Below the pieces are notes generated by a model that did no database searches, was not told the origin of the DNA, and was given only the letters and a program-made list of their open reading frames with translations. This document shows positions 37,331 to 49,277 of a stretch of DNA of 64,000 bases, in pieces. The number at the start of each line of letters is the position of its first letter. The stretch's first letter is position 1. The DNA lies in NCBI GenBank assembly GCA_039619475.1, contig CM077115.1:152309774-152373773 (forward strand), given 5' to 3'. A program made the translations under genes and the position numbers. Source of the DNA: Icerya purchasi. Its lineage: Eukaryota > Arthropoda > Insecta > Hemiptera > Monophlebidae.

Positions 37331-38944
37331 ATAATCTACGAAGACAAAATTAACATTAACTTAAAGCATAAAATAATACAATTTATTATTTTATTTATGG
37401 TCGGATTAGCGATGTTTTTCTCACTTTTTAAGTTACAAATATATCTTTGTTTTTTTGTTGTTTTTTTTTTTTTTTGGCGGTGAGGGGTTATGTTCCGGCC
37501 ATATTTCATAGTATGGAACAGTAATTTAGATATCTGCTTGGTAAATATTATTATTCGGTATTGCGAGCATATGATTTGTTCGTTTTTTTTTTTTTTTTAG
37601 TATTAAACAATTAATTTAATAATGATACCTTAAAAAATAACGAGAATTTTTTAATTTTGCTGGTGGTGTTGGTCATGACGGCTACTTTTGCCTTATTTAC
37701 CTGATCGATTTTGTAAACGTATGTAATATGTATATTTTGACTAGGACCTATTTATGAACACAACCTATTCAATATGTATTGATGTAGGCTTTTTAAAATT
37801 CGGTAGGATTGAAAATATTTGTTTTTTACAATATCGCCAATTTTCAATATTTCTGGTTTTGCGTTCCGAGAGGTATTTTAAATACAAATACAAAGCAGAT
37901 ACTTTCCCGGACCATATGTAATTTAACGAACAAAAGAATTAGAAATTTATAAAAAATACAAAAAAAAAAAAAGAAGGAAATATTGAATATTTGGAAAAAA
38001 AAATTTGTTTCATTCTTGTAACTACGTAATATTTTTTATCCATTAGTTGCGCATGAAAAAAAACCATAAGAAACCACTTTTTCAAAGAAGAACATGTTGT
38101 TTTACGGCTTTACATTTCATTCTAAAAGCCCTTACATTAGCGAATGAATATTGCTCAAACGTTTGTCTCTTCTTCACTTCCTTAGTGTTCTTCCTGTCAA
38201 CCATTATTTCTCTTTCCTCCTTACGTAACAGTTCTACCTTCGGTTCTGAGTCACTTAATGGTCGCAGTAATGGCTCTGTTCGTAACTATTATTTTCTCAC
38301 TCATCATTTGTACTTTCCGGCCACTGCATCGGTGCTACTATATTGTAAACTCAACCTGCTCTTCCAGTTCATTTTTGATTTCTCTCAGTCTTTTCTGTGA
38401 TTTCTACCATTAGTTCGCTTAGAATTATTAATAATTTATTTCCGTTTTCGCGCTTTCGGTTCCCTTTTGTTTCTTCCCTATTTGGTGCTCTTAATATTAT
38501 AAATTCTAATTGGTAAATGTGAAATGCTTATTAAAAAATACGTACGGTACAAACGACTCGATGTCAAAATTGTGATAGTTTCAAAAAAAAAAAAGAACAA
38601 CAAGTTATAAACGCAATGCATTTAATCGAGAACAATAACAGTTTATGGAAAGTGTGATTACCCATTTCGGCACGGTGAAACCTTGATGTGGTACTTACGC
38701 ACCTCTAGGCGATACAACGTGCGATAGTAGAGAAGCTTGAACGATGGGTCTACTATATCGAGGTTATCTGTTCGAAAATTAATGACAACGAGTAAAAATT
38801 TATCAGAATAATAAATAATCGCTAGTAGCTGCGATCACGTTATCATGCTATCACGTGGTGTCTATTTTCGATCTACCGCTCCAGTAGGCATTCATTCCCT
38901 GATGGTGTAAGTTGGCCTAATCTCCCGTTCTGGCCGGGCAAATT

Positions 38945-39252
38945 GAGAGATTAATTTCATACTTGCTGCTAGGTTTTCATGGCAACTGTTCTATGCAACG
39001 TTCTAGTGTAGACACAAGACTGCAATTGGAACTGATTGTAAATATTTGATTTATCGCGATACGAATGCAGTACTTCCCTGTGTGTCTCTGCTTGTTATAT
39101 GGCATGTTTATCGTTGTCTACTACGTGACTGTTAGCGCTTATTTAATTCTTTCTGTAATAATTTCTCTGATAACATTTCAGTCGTCGCCTGCGATTAGAC
39201 TCAAAAGTTCCGTAACAGAAGACAGGTGCTCTAGCAACTAGGCTATCGGCAA
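38945..39252 (-). repeat. SINE-like repeat, copy 2
   Basis: On the minus strand it starts with an A-box region TAGCCTAGTTGCTAGAGCAC (39245-39226), a weak B box, then TCTGTTACGGAAC and the body GAGACACACAGGGAAGTACT and TATCGCGATAAATC. Same family as 31030-31260 and 14075-14365. Confidence 0.7.
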
Positions 39253-40249
39253 GATTAGAAGCCACAAACATAATACTTCAGGAAGAGTATTTTTTAAACG
39301 ATAAATCAAACGTTTATAATTAGTTCCAAGTTTAGTCTCGGGTTACTCGCGATGCATATGCCATGAACATTTTAAATATTTATACAGCTAGAATGTACAG
39401 ATAGGTAGTTACGATGCTCAGAGTCGAGTGATTAGGTATGCGTAAGGAACTACATATATAATTATGTAAACTATAGTGAAATTGTAATATAACAGCCTAT
39501 ATTAATTCAGTGTGAAAAATGGTAAAAATGTTTATCGATCAAAGCTAAAACCAAAAAAAAAAAAAAAAAAGAAGTATATAAAAATTATAATGCTAAACTA
39601 TTAGAAAAAAAATCGATATTATTCTAAAGAGTTTATTTAACGTTTAAACGTGAAAAAAAGAAAGTGAAAGCAATCGATTTTTGATATTATCTATACGACA
39701 TTTTTATTTCTATTTTTGAAATTTCTGAATAAATTACACAAACTTCCGAAATCATATTAGCAGTATAAGTGTTTAACGCTCGCGATGGATTTATTAACCT
39801 ATTATACAAATTATCGTTGCTAATAATCGTACAAGGATCGCCATTTTTGTTGAAATTTCTCTTATTGCTATATCGGCATTTAAGAAAAAGGTAAATACTT
39901 CAAATCAGTTTTTTCTGTTTAAATAGTAAACTTGTTACAGCTAACAAGAAGTTACCAAGTTATGTGCTTAATCATCAAATTTTCATTTCTTAAATAATCT
40001 GGCCTGTGTACAATTTTAAATTACAATACTCGTATGTGCAGTACAAATATTTAGTCATTATCGTTCATAGAAGAATATATATATATATATGTATATGTAT
40101 ACATATATAGTATAGAATTTCTGTAATTCTTAATAATGTAAAAAATATTACATCGATTAGTAGAATTGGTAACGCCTTCATAGATCATTTTTACTTGGTC
40201 ACGCTTCGTAGATCATTTTTACTTTGTACTAGTTAATTATATAATATTA

Positions 40250-40860
40250 GCTGACCCGGCGAACTTTGTATCGCCTCCGAATCAATAAATGTTGTGTTAA
40301 CTTATTAGCTGAATTAAATTCAGCTTTTTATTTAGATAAAATTAATACACGAATTAAATTCAATAAATGTACAAAAATCAAAATGAAAAGTATTTTAATC
40401 AAAGTTCATAAAAATCGGTCCAGCCGTTCTGCCGACTTTATTTTATATATACAGACATGGAATTTAGAAGGACCTCAAAAATCACCCCTAAAAAAATTCA
40501 TAACTCATCACCAGATAGCCCTTTAAAAGCGAAATAGAACATATAAAACAAAACACAGAAGCCCTTTCATAAAATTCAAAAATTACGGTTAAAAAATTAT
40601 TTAAACTCCCTCTTTGGGTCAAAAACAGTAAAAAAAAAATGAATCTTCTTTATAATCGGGGCGGAGACAAATCCACAAATCATACATCATAAAAATGAGT
40701 CCAGCCATTCTTGAGTTATAAATGGTGTAACTAACGCGACTTTGTTTTATATATATAAATAAGGAACGAATATTAAATTACCGAAAGGACTATTGATTCA
40801 TAAAATTTTAAAAAAGTCAAAAAAGTTACAGCAACATGTTTCGGAATTTATTTTTTTTTA
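40250..40860 (+). repeat. Dispersed repeat starting AGCTGACCCGGCGAAC
   Basis: Begins TTAGCTGACCCGGCGAAC and contains two copies of a TCCAGCC(G/A)TTCT phrase followed by TTTTATATATA. The middle matches 18755-18945. The frame at 40266-40526 is not taken as a gene. Family not identified. Confidence 0.55.
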
Positions 40861-41270
40861 ATCCCCCCTTTGGGCACGTCCTACACCCAGAAACAACAAG
40901 AAAGAAAAGAGTCGTCAATTAAATTTTCATTCGGTCAGATGTGGACAATATGAAGGAACCAATGGATGAGATAATGGATGACGAGAGGAAGGACGAAATG
41001 AGCACTCTATAAGGAGTAGATTGAGTTTCAGTAGACAAGAATATAGAATGGACATTGAAAAAAGACGTGGTTGGTGTCGCAAACCACCGCTTCATTGAGG
41101 TGGGGAGGACAATTTGTAAAGGAGACAAGGAAATAGCGAAAACGAGAGAAAGAGAGAGCATAATGACCAATACGCAAGCGAATCATAGAAATGACAACGG
41201 AACGGGGAAATGGAGGAAACTCAAAGAACCAGGCATCAGAAAGAAAATTAGGTAGTATAGATAGATAAAA
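40860..41270 (-). mobile_element. LINE family A 3' end, minus strand
   Basis: The 3' terminus reads (plus strand) CGTCCTACACCCAGAAACAA, then decayed coding sequence for the Cys/His motif and the TSFFNVHSIFL and SFILSTSDRMKI tail on the minus strand. Related to 53760-54600 and 44340-44961. Confidence 0.7.
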
Positions 41271-41399
41271 GGATTAATTGTTAAGAAAGGAGGAGGGGTA
41301 AATGAACATTAATTTCACGTTCATGGTGATGATTTTTGAATTTAAATGTATAGCAGGAAATTAATAGTAATATGGGTCACTACCGACATCCTGCGCCTT

Positions 41400-42110
41400 C
41401 GTAGGGCAGGGCATGTCACATCAAGTCAGACCTAACGATGTCGGTGGTGCGTTAGATGTAGAATTGCACGGAATTTCTTACTGCCTTTATCACTTAGTCA
41501 CGGATCACAACAAAGCTATAAGATTCCCTACAGGCGTTATGTATGCTGGAAAACCAAAAATGCAGCAATCCGCTAATATTGAAGATACACCACTATCTAA
41601 GTCAGTTAAACCAAACGAACAGTCGGGTGACGTTCATTTGGATGCCTGGACACATCGGAGTGCCTGGTAATGAGAGGGTCGATGTGAAAGCGCGCTCGGC
41701 ATTGTTCTCGGTAATGCCAGAGCACGCGGACCTACCATCCTCGATGATACATATTTTTCTAAGGAAGTGCGAAAACCAATGGAAAACAGAATGGGCAGTT
41801 ACTACGACGTTCTTAAAAAACATGAAGCCCACAGTCGAACCATGGCGACCACCGGAGAGAATATCACGGCACGATTTTAAGATTCTTAGCCGGTTGCGAA
41901 TCGCCCACGTCACTGTCTCGCACAGTCATATAATTAGAAAATCTTCGCTTCAAACTATGTGTTTCTTCTGCGACCGGGCTGTTATACCGACAGTTCCACA
42001 CATACTTCTCAGGACTGTCTGGGAAATGCTACAACTAACGTCACAAGGGTTATAGCATTCGTTAGAATGAGTGGTTTGACCCAACATATATAAGTTACTT
42101 CGTATATGTG
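41400..42110 (+). pseudogene. LINE RNase H to C-terminal fragment (R1/I-like)
   Basis: The plus-strand frame 41543-42055 encodes an RNase H end (WMPGHIGVPGNERVD), then WKTEWAVTTTFLKNMKP and a Cys motif CFFCDRAVIPTVPHILL. The N-terminal RNase H part at 41413-41560 is in another frame. It lies in GMC intron 2, sense orientation. Confidence 0.8.
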
Positions 42111-42173
42111 CTGTAATGTGACCTTAGTAGTTACATACGGCGCATATAAAAAAGGTGAGGAGGAGAATAACAA

Positions 42174-42207
<34 letters not shown>

Positions 42208-42209
42208 TA

Positions 42210-44080
42210 ACTGATAGTTAGAAATCAATTTAAAAAGCGAGAAACAAACTGACCCCATTAAAATGATTTTAAATGTTAAAAATATCCTCTTTTTCTGTAT
42301 AATAAGTGGCGGAAGAGAAAAAATCAAATACAAATGGGAATAAAAGAGGAAGCAGATAGGTATTTGCGCGTGTCTTTTTTGATTTTGGGTGTAAGCGTTT
42401 ATTTGAAAGAATAGATTCAGCTACTGAGCATGAGATTTTAATACTCAATAAGCACGATTAGCATGCAATAAAAACGGTTTCATATTTAAAAATCTTCAGT
42501 AACGCCGAACGCATACTTTTAAACACCATCTCGCCATTAAAATTGAAGAAGCGTTACGAATAATAAAACTCATAATTATTATTTATTATACTATGCAAAA
42601 ATTATTTATATATCGTTAAGTTTAAAAACGCAGTAATAAATAATCGTTAAACTTACTATATACGATTTAACAAATTATTAATATTCATCATATTATTTAT
42701 TTATATGCTCGCCATATTCTGTACTTTATAATCTTACCGTTATTTTAAATTTTATAATCATTTTAAATATCTATTTCTCAACTTTTTCATTTATTCGCGG
42801 CATCGGATATATATTATTCTGCTTGTTCTCCCTATAATGGCTATGTTCAATTCTAGAAGCTTTCCGTTATCACACCGTGTTCTTTGAAATGTATCCTTCT
42901 GATAAAACTAGCGTTCGATGGTTGAGTAATAGTAGAAAAGTGGTTTCTGTAATGTAGAGGGTATTCTATTATGGTGAAATTTACTTTTAAAAATTCGGAA
43001 GGTCAAAAATCAACAGTAAAAAAGCGTCTAAAATGTGTAACTGTTTTGGTATAAATTTGAATGACTTGTTTCATTTATGACTGGTGAAATTCATAAAAAG
43101 AAGCGACCGTTAAGGTCGCCTAGCGTTAAAATGTAAAACAAAAAAAATGCTTTTATAAGCGCAGTTGTTACCGCCTAACGGAAATGTTGATTTTAATGTC
43201 ATCTTTTGAATAAATCATTTTTCGATCATAATCAATAAAATTCACTTTAGAAAAAATTTAAGTTTTAAATTCAAAACTTTTCCACTTTGTTTCGAAAATA
43301 TTTTGCCCCGCAGTACAAGACTATTTGCACGTAAAATTAAATTTTTATTTCTGCTTACGCTAAATGAATATAAACACATTCAACCTAGCCGGTAACAATC
43401 AAAATGATAATTATTACGTTACAATAATAATAAACGACAGTTCTTTTTTTTTTGCAATAAATGAATGTTACATATTCAATTACGCTTTTATTGCAATTAA
43501 ATTAATTATTTTGTTGGACTTTTTACGTATGTACTCATTATTATATTTTAAATACGCTGATGTCAAATTTTTAACGTGTTCTTATCAGATATTTGTTATC
43601 GAATTTTTAAATCATGGTTCGTATCATTTGCTACCATTACATCTTTATTAAGGTGTGTTCAGAAACGGCTTGAATCATTTGATATATTAATAAAATATTA
43701 AAATTATTAACAAATATTTAAATTGAATATAAATTAATATTTTATAAACGTTGTCGAGAATGTATATCATCTTCAACATGAAAAGAGAAAAAAAAAAAAT
43801 GGTAAATTTGGTACATATTGCGGTGACGGAGACCATCATCTTCAGCTAAAAAAGATAAACAAAGAATATTAGTAAAAATGAACGTAAAATATTTGCCTAT
43901 TGTTGATGAATGAAGTACTATTGTTCGAAAACGCGAATGGAAGGAATAAATTGTGGCGTACTATTTACCGAAAACAATAGACAGATGGTTAACGGAAAAA
44001 GTCACGAAAATTTAAAATCGTTTAGAACGGAAAAGATGTGTTCTGAATATCTGAATCACACAGAGACTTAGAAATGCCGT
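42210..44080. other. AT-rich intronic DNA, nothing assigned
   Basis: Part of GMC intron 2. The frame at 43364-43651 is AT-driven and matches no family I know. No repeats with clear ends were seen. Confidence 0.6.
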
Positions 44081-44156
44081 AATATATATAAAAATATTAA
44101 TGTATATAAAAATATTAATGTATATAAAAATATTAATGTATATAAAAATATTAATG
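44081..44156. repeat. 18-bp tandem repeat
   Basis: Four consecutive units of TTAATGTATATAAAAATA, the first slightly diverged. Confidence 0.9.
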
Positions 44157-44289
44157 ATAGGTGATTAATAGGAATGAATTAGTAAAGATAAATTTGGTGT
44201 ATATTGTTGGATTATTAGGAAGAACTATTTCACTTATCTTCATTTAGGAAGGAATACACCAAAAAGAAATATTAATAAAGACGAACGGA

Positions 44290-45180
44290 AGATTTTTTTT
44301 TTTTTTTTTTTTTATTTCCTACCCTGGGCCCCAACAACATGAAAAATTAAGAGATAGAACTAAATAGCCAGGCGGTGAGAAATGGAAAGGACAAAGGACA
44401 GCAGCAACGGAATAACTGAAGGCAATGGGAAGGAAAGGATACAGAGGTAGCGTTAAAGGGAGTAGGAAGACCCAAAATTAAAAGTTTGGCGTAAAGAAAG
44501 AAGCATTCGTTAGAGAGTGCAGAGCATTCGAATAGGATATGATTTGAATCACAAATACAAGAAGGCTCAGAAGCGTGAAGAGAGCAGGAAGGAGAAAGAG
44601 CTAAAGAAAAACGAAAGCGAGAAGAGGGGAGTAGAGAATGATTGATTCTAAGCCTAATTAAGGAAACAACCGTGGAACGACGACAGACAGGAATAGAATG
44701 AAACCAAGGCAGGAAAAACCGGTTGAATAAGACGGTAGTATGAATATAATGATTAGAGAATAAAGATGGATACATGTCAGACCAAAGTCTGGAATGATTA
44801 GAGCGTGATAGAGAAAGAATGTCTGAGGAAGGGAAAGAGTCGAGGAAAGGACCAATGCGGGCGGTTGAGCGAGCTAAAGAGTCAGCTGAGTCATTGCCCT
44901 CAATATTGGAATGACTAGGGACCCATAGAAAGTCTATGAAAATGGAGCGGGACGAGAACAAAGAGGAGACAAGAGATCGAAAGAGAGAGGATGATACCGT
45001 CAGAAGTATGAGAAGGAGGAGAGGAGATGGACTGAAGAACGCCTTTGGAATCAGAAACGATCAGGAATTTGTGAACCCCACTTGTAGAGGATATGAAATG
45101 AATTGCACAAAGAATTAAGATCGACTCGGCCGAGAAGATAGACCAGAAAGAAGGAAGTGTGAAAGACTCAGAGTGCAGAA
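44290..45180 (-). pseudogene. LINE family A copy, RNase H to 3' end
   Basis: Best-preserved tail of this family here. Minus strand 44961-44347 is open for 204 codons: RNase H end (DFLWVPSHSNIEGNDSADS), a linker (STVVSLIRLRINHSLLPSS), the Cys/His motif (CICDSNHILFECS) and the LGLPTPFNATS tail. A T-run at about 44295-44314 is the minus-strand poly(A). Upstream RNase H sequence continues with breaks to about 45180. Antisense within GMC intron 2. Confidence 0.82.
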
Positions 45181-45481
45181 ACGAACATGCGTAATCTAAG
45201 TTTGAAATAGATCTAAACCGGGTTTACTTTTTCACAAATATTGCGCATTGCTTCGCAAATACCGGAATTATTATATTTATCACTAGGGTCACTAAATTTA
45301 TTGAGCTGCAATAATACGGATTATTTTGTCGTATAATTCATTCATGACAAAAAGTAATATGCTTTGTTGACACCACAACAATTGGTTATTTTCAAAAAAC
45401 AAACTTATGACAATATTTTGTACGCGGTGCGAATATATACGCCAGATACCACTTTCACTTGATTAAACTATTTATTTTATC

Positions 45482-46610
45482 ATTATCTGTTATATTGATT
45501 TCAATAAGGCATTCGACAGAGTACAGCATGCAATATTAATGAAAGCTTTAGAAAGCGTAGGTATAGACGACGCAGATTTAAAAATACTACAATCCCTTTA
45601 CAGAAATCAGCTCGCAACAGTGCAAATAGACGACCAACTGACTGGAACAATACCAATACGGAGAGGAGTCAGACAAGGCTGTGTGCTGTCACCGGTGTTA
45701 TTTAACTTATACTCGGAGATGATATTTTCACAGGCTTTAGAAGGACGGGACAAGGGAATAAAAATTGGAGGAGAAAACATTGCAGTGATACGCTTTGCAG
45801 ATGATACTGCACTACTGGCAGATAACGTAGAAGATCTGCAGGAGCTGCTGGATTCAGTTGCCCTGGAAAGTAATAAAATAGGGCTCAGTATAAACATTCA
45901 AAAAACTAAATTTATGATAGCCTCCAGACAAGTAATTACAAATAAAAAGCTTGTCCTAAATGGTAGAGAAATTGAACGGGTGCGGAAGTACAAGTACCTA
46001 GGTTGCTGGATAACAGAAGATAATGACCCTAACACAGAAATAAGAACGCGCATCGAAATGGCCCGAGAAGTATTTATGAAGATGAAAAATGTATTATGCG
46101 ATAGAAGATTAAAATTGGAGATTAAGAAAAAGATATTAAGATGTTATGTGTGGTCTGTGCTCTTATACGGTTGCGAAACCTGGACACTAAAAGCATATAC
46201 GGAAAAGCGCATCTCGTCATTTGAAATGTGGTGCTACCGCCGGATTTGGAGGGTACCATGGACCAGAAAGATGAAGAATGCGGAGGTGCTACGATTAATG
46301 AAGACGGATTTAGTATTAATGAATATAATTAAGGAACGGAAAACAAAATTCCTTGGACATTTCATGAGAGGACCAACTTATGATCTACTGCAGATAATAA
46401 TGATGGGGACGATAGAAGGGAAAAGAGGACGAGGAAGAAGAAGGATTTCTTGGCTTCAAAATATCAAGGCGTGGACTGGAGTCACAAATGTACAACAATT
46501 ATTCCAGGCTGCAAGAGAGCGGGACTCATTCCGCCAGTTGGTACGGACGATGAATGGTGATTAAGCTATACCCGAATCGGGTCGCACGAAGAAGAAGATA
46601 TAAAAGTGAA
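45482..46610 (+). pseudogene. 5'-truncated LINE with an open RT frame
   Basis: One frame is open from about 45467 to the stop at 46562-46564. It begins mid-palm (CYIDFNKAFDRVQH) and contains IRRGVRQGCVLSPVLFNL, the intact catalytic RFADDTALLAD, the thumb (YLGCWITEDNDPNTEIR) and the C-terminal KFLGHFMRGPTYDLL, then GKRGRGRRRISWLQN. The 3' end is a GAAGAAGAAGA tail. No stop or frameshift interrupts the remaining RT, so this is one of the youngest insertions visible. The missing endonuclease and RT fingers make it non-autonomous. An ATG at 45539 is incidental. It lies in GMC intron 2 in the sense orientation, 570 bp before the catalytic exon. Confidence 0.9.
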
Positions 46611-46619
46611 ATTCAAGTG

Positions 46620-46720
46620 CTTCTATGTCTGCACGTCGATATCCATACGTATAGCATGATCGTGCATGTTTGCCATAGCCTTCCGCGCAACTATTAGCGA
46701 TTATTTCCTTTTCACACCAA
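46620..46720 (-). repeat. SINE-like repeat fragment, copy 3
   Basis: Minus strand contains GCTAATAGTTGCGCGGAAGG and CTATGGCAAACATGC, matching GCTAATAATCACGTTGAAGG and CTATGGCAAACGTTC at about 14190-14222. Confidence 0.5.
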
Positions 46721-47172
46721 ACTTTACCGGTCACCGCTATTCTTAACTCAAGACAACCTTGATCTCATAGTAATAAACGGTGTTTTACAGGTATTTTTAG
46801 TAATGTTGGTTGATCACTTCTAATTTCATAGAATTAATATTATTTCGCCTTCAAGTGTTTTCAACGTTAAAAAAAAAATATATATATATTATAAGTATAT
46901 ATTTATTTGTTGTTACTAAAATTATGGTAAATATTATTCACATTTGTTTCCGATGCTTCGGAAGTGCGTGTACCATTGGAAAAAAAGAAACAAAGATGTA
47001 AAAAGAAAAGACTTCAACGAAGAAGCGAATTCCATAACGGAATTGCTTTTGAACATTTTTTTAGATTTTTAGTACGTTTAATTCGAATTACACAAAATAA
47101 ATCAATTTTGGAGTTCCACAACAATTAATGTTTTAATACTTTTTTTTCTTTCTTCGCTATATATACATGTAG

Positions 47173-49030
47173 AACAAACCGGATATGCTCCATCGAGAGT
47201 GTCGGACAGTTTCAACAATTGTACGAATCGTTAATTAATTTACTGGAAGAAAATGTGTGCAAGATCAGTCCCAAATATCCCGAAGATATCGGTACTGTCG
47301 ACAAAGCCATTAAAATCGATTTTATCGTAGTCGGAGCCGGATCGGCCGGGGCGGCTATTGCTAATCGACTTTCCGAGCACTCGGAATGGAACGTACTTGT
47401 AATCGAATCGGGAATGAATCCTCCGATAGAGTCTGACACGCCGGCAATGTTATGGGCTTTGGTGAATTCGACGTACGACTGGAATTATTTCACAGAACCG
47501 ACACCGCATGCTTGTCTGGGCATGAACAATGGTCAGTGCCGGTGGCCGCGCGGGAAAATGTTAGGCGGCAGTAGTTCTATGAACGCCATGCTATACGTCA
47601 GAGGAAATCCGGCAGATTACGACGGATGGGCCAAAGACGGTAACGTCGGTTGGAGTTATAACGACCTGTTCGGTTTTTTCAAAAGACTAGAAAATTACAC
47701 AGGACCGCAAACAGATAGTAACGGTCACAGTCAAGATGGTTACGTGAGCGTGTCGAATTACACGGAAAGATTCCTTACCAGTCCGGGAAAGCTCCGTAGA
47801 TTGATCATTAGAGCGGCCGAGGAATTGGGCATTCCGTTCGTAGCGGACATAAATAATAATCAAACTGTCGGAGTGACTACAGTGCCGGGAACATTGACGG
47901 ATGGTAAACGAGCCAACACGGCGCGTTCCTATTTATCGCCGGTTCGAGAGCGTAAAAATCTGTTCGTCCTTAAGAACGCTACCGTAACGAAGATCCTGAT
48001 TGACGATTCGAAACGAGCGTACGGCGTCGAATATTCTAAAAATGGCCAATTGAACAGAGTCGTTTGTCGTAAGGAGGTAATAGTGTCGGCCGGAGCGTTA
48101 AATTCGCCGCAGATACTGATGTTGTCCGGCATCGGGCCTAAGGAACATCTGCAGGAACTTGATATACCGGTAGTGCAAGATTTGCGGGTCGGTAAAAACT
48201 TACATGATCATCAGATATTCTCCGGATACTCGGTAAGGATAGATAACCGTTACGACAATAAGCCGCATGATTTCGACGTAAGCGACCAGGACCTGTTGTA
48301 CTTTTACCTGACGAAGAACACCGATCTGGCCAGCGTCGGCACGTTAGACACAATGTGGTTCGCCGATGTCAACGGAAGAGGCCGCGGAACACCGAATTTA
48401 CAGTTCCACACGATAAATTTCCCGGCAGATACGCCGAGCCTGAGACAGTTTTTGCTGTTCGTTATGAACGTTAACGAATCGTTTGTTGGCGAACTGCTTA
48501 CGGCGAACAAAGAGAATAACGTGCTGATGTTGGTGCCGACGTTAATTCACCCGAAAAGTCGCGGCCAGGTACTGTTGCGGTCGAAGAATCCGTTCGATGC
48601 TCCGAAATTCGTCAGCGGCTACTTTGACCATCCAGATGATATAGAATTACTGTTGAAAGCTGTTTACTTCACTCGCGATATGGTTAATACGTCCGTGATG
48701 AATAAGTTTGCCACCGTTTTAAACTATACTCTGGAAGAGTGCTCTAAATTGGCCTCGTCGTTCGACGATTACTGGCGATGTTACCTAAAACATCTGACGA
48801 CAACGATATTTCATCATGTGGGAACGTGCAAAATGGGACCGTCAACAGACCCGGAAGCAGTTGTCGATCCCAAGTTGCAAGTGTATGGAATCAAGAATTT
48901 GCGTGTAGCCGACGCATCGATCATGCCTCGAATTGTTAGCGGCAATACCAACATTCCTACAATAGTAATTGGCGAAAAAGCAGCTCAGATGATAATAGAT
49001 TGTTGGGCCGGAAACTCGAAGGAATTTTAA
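47173..49030 (+). CDS. GMC oxidoreductase gene 2, catalytic exon (glucose dehydrogenase-like)
   Basis: Paralogue of the exon at 28213-30070, with exactly the same exon length. It starts after the acceptor TACATGTAG (AG at 47171-47172) and ends in TAA. The protein carries GAGSAG at 73-78, signature 1 (PRGKMLGGSSSMNAM), signature 2 (GALNSPQILMLSGIG), His566 in FHHVGTCKMG and Asn612 in SGNTNIPT; a two-residue insertion after CKMG (PST) is balanced by a shorter C-terminus. It should be a secreted FAD-dependent sugar/alcohol oxidoreductase, substrate unknown. Divergence from gene 1 is uneven: the N-terminal FAD region and residues 250-345 are nearly identical at DNA level, while residues 500-550 differ heavily. 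The 3' flank also matches gene 1 to about 49203. AATAAA signals lie at 49229 and 49242. Confidence 0.95.
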
Positions 49031-49071
49031 TTTATTTCGTTTTTAATTTCTTCTCATATTCACTATGATAA

Positions 49072-49247
49072 AGACTCGGAATTTTCCTAGTAGTTTTGCA
49101 CCAAAATATACCGGTAAATAATTTTCATTTAATTCCATGAGTTAAAATCATTTCCAATGTCTCTTTTGTAATTATTCGACTAATAATACTGTTACGTGAA
49201 CTTATAAAATTTTCATTTTCAATGAATTAATAAAAACATAAAATAAA
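49072..49247 (+). terminator. GMC gene 2 3' flank with polyadenylation signals
   Basis: Homologous to the 3' flank of gene 1. AATAAA occurs at 49229-49234 and 49242-49247, shortly before a T-run and the terminal G-run of the Mutator-like element. Confidence 0.6.
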
Positions 49248-49277
49248 TTCTGTTTTTTTTTTAAAAGCATTTTCACA

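Larger units (their letters stand above)
35765..47172 (+). other. Intron of GMC gene 2 (inferred)
   Basis: About 11.4 kb between donor GTAAGTAT and the acceptor TACATGTAG, same phase as in gene 1. It is filled with independent insertions (LINE tails, foldback repeat, SINEs, a truncated LINE with open RT frame) that do not match those in intron 1. The two introns therefore diverged mainly by separate transposon insertion. Confidence 0.75.

Noticed and set aside
38047..38400. 117-codon ORF with hydrophobic stretches
   Set aside because: No homology recognised. The opposite strand reads as broken charged, LINE-like sequence, so neither strand was annotated.
43364..43651. 95-codon ORF in intron 2
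   Set aside because: Very AT-rich, no motif, inside an intron.
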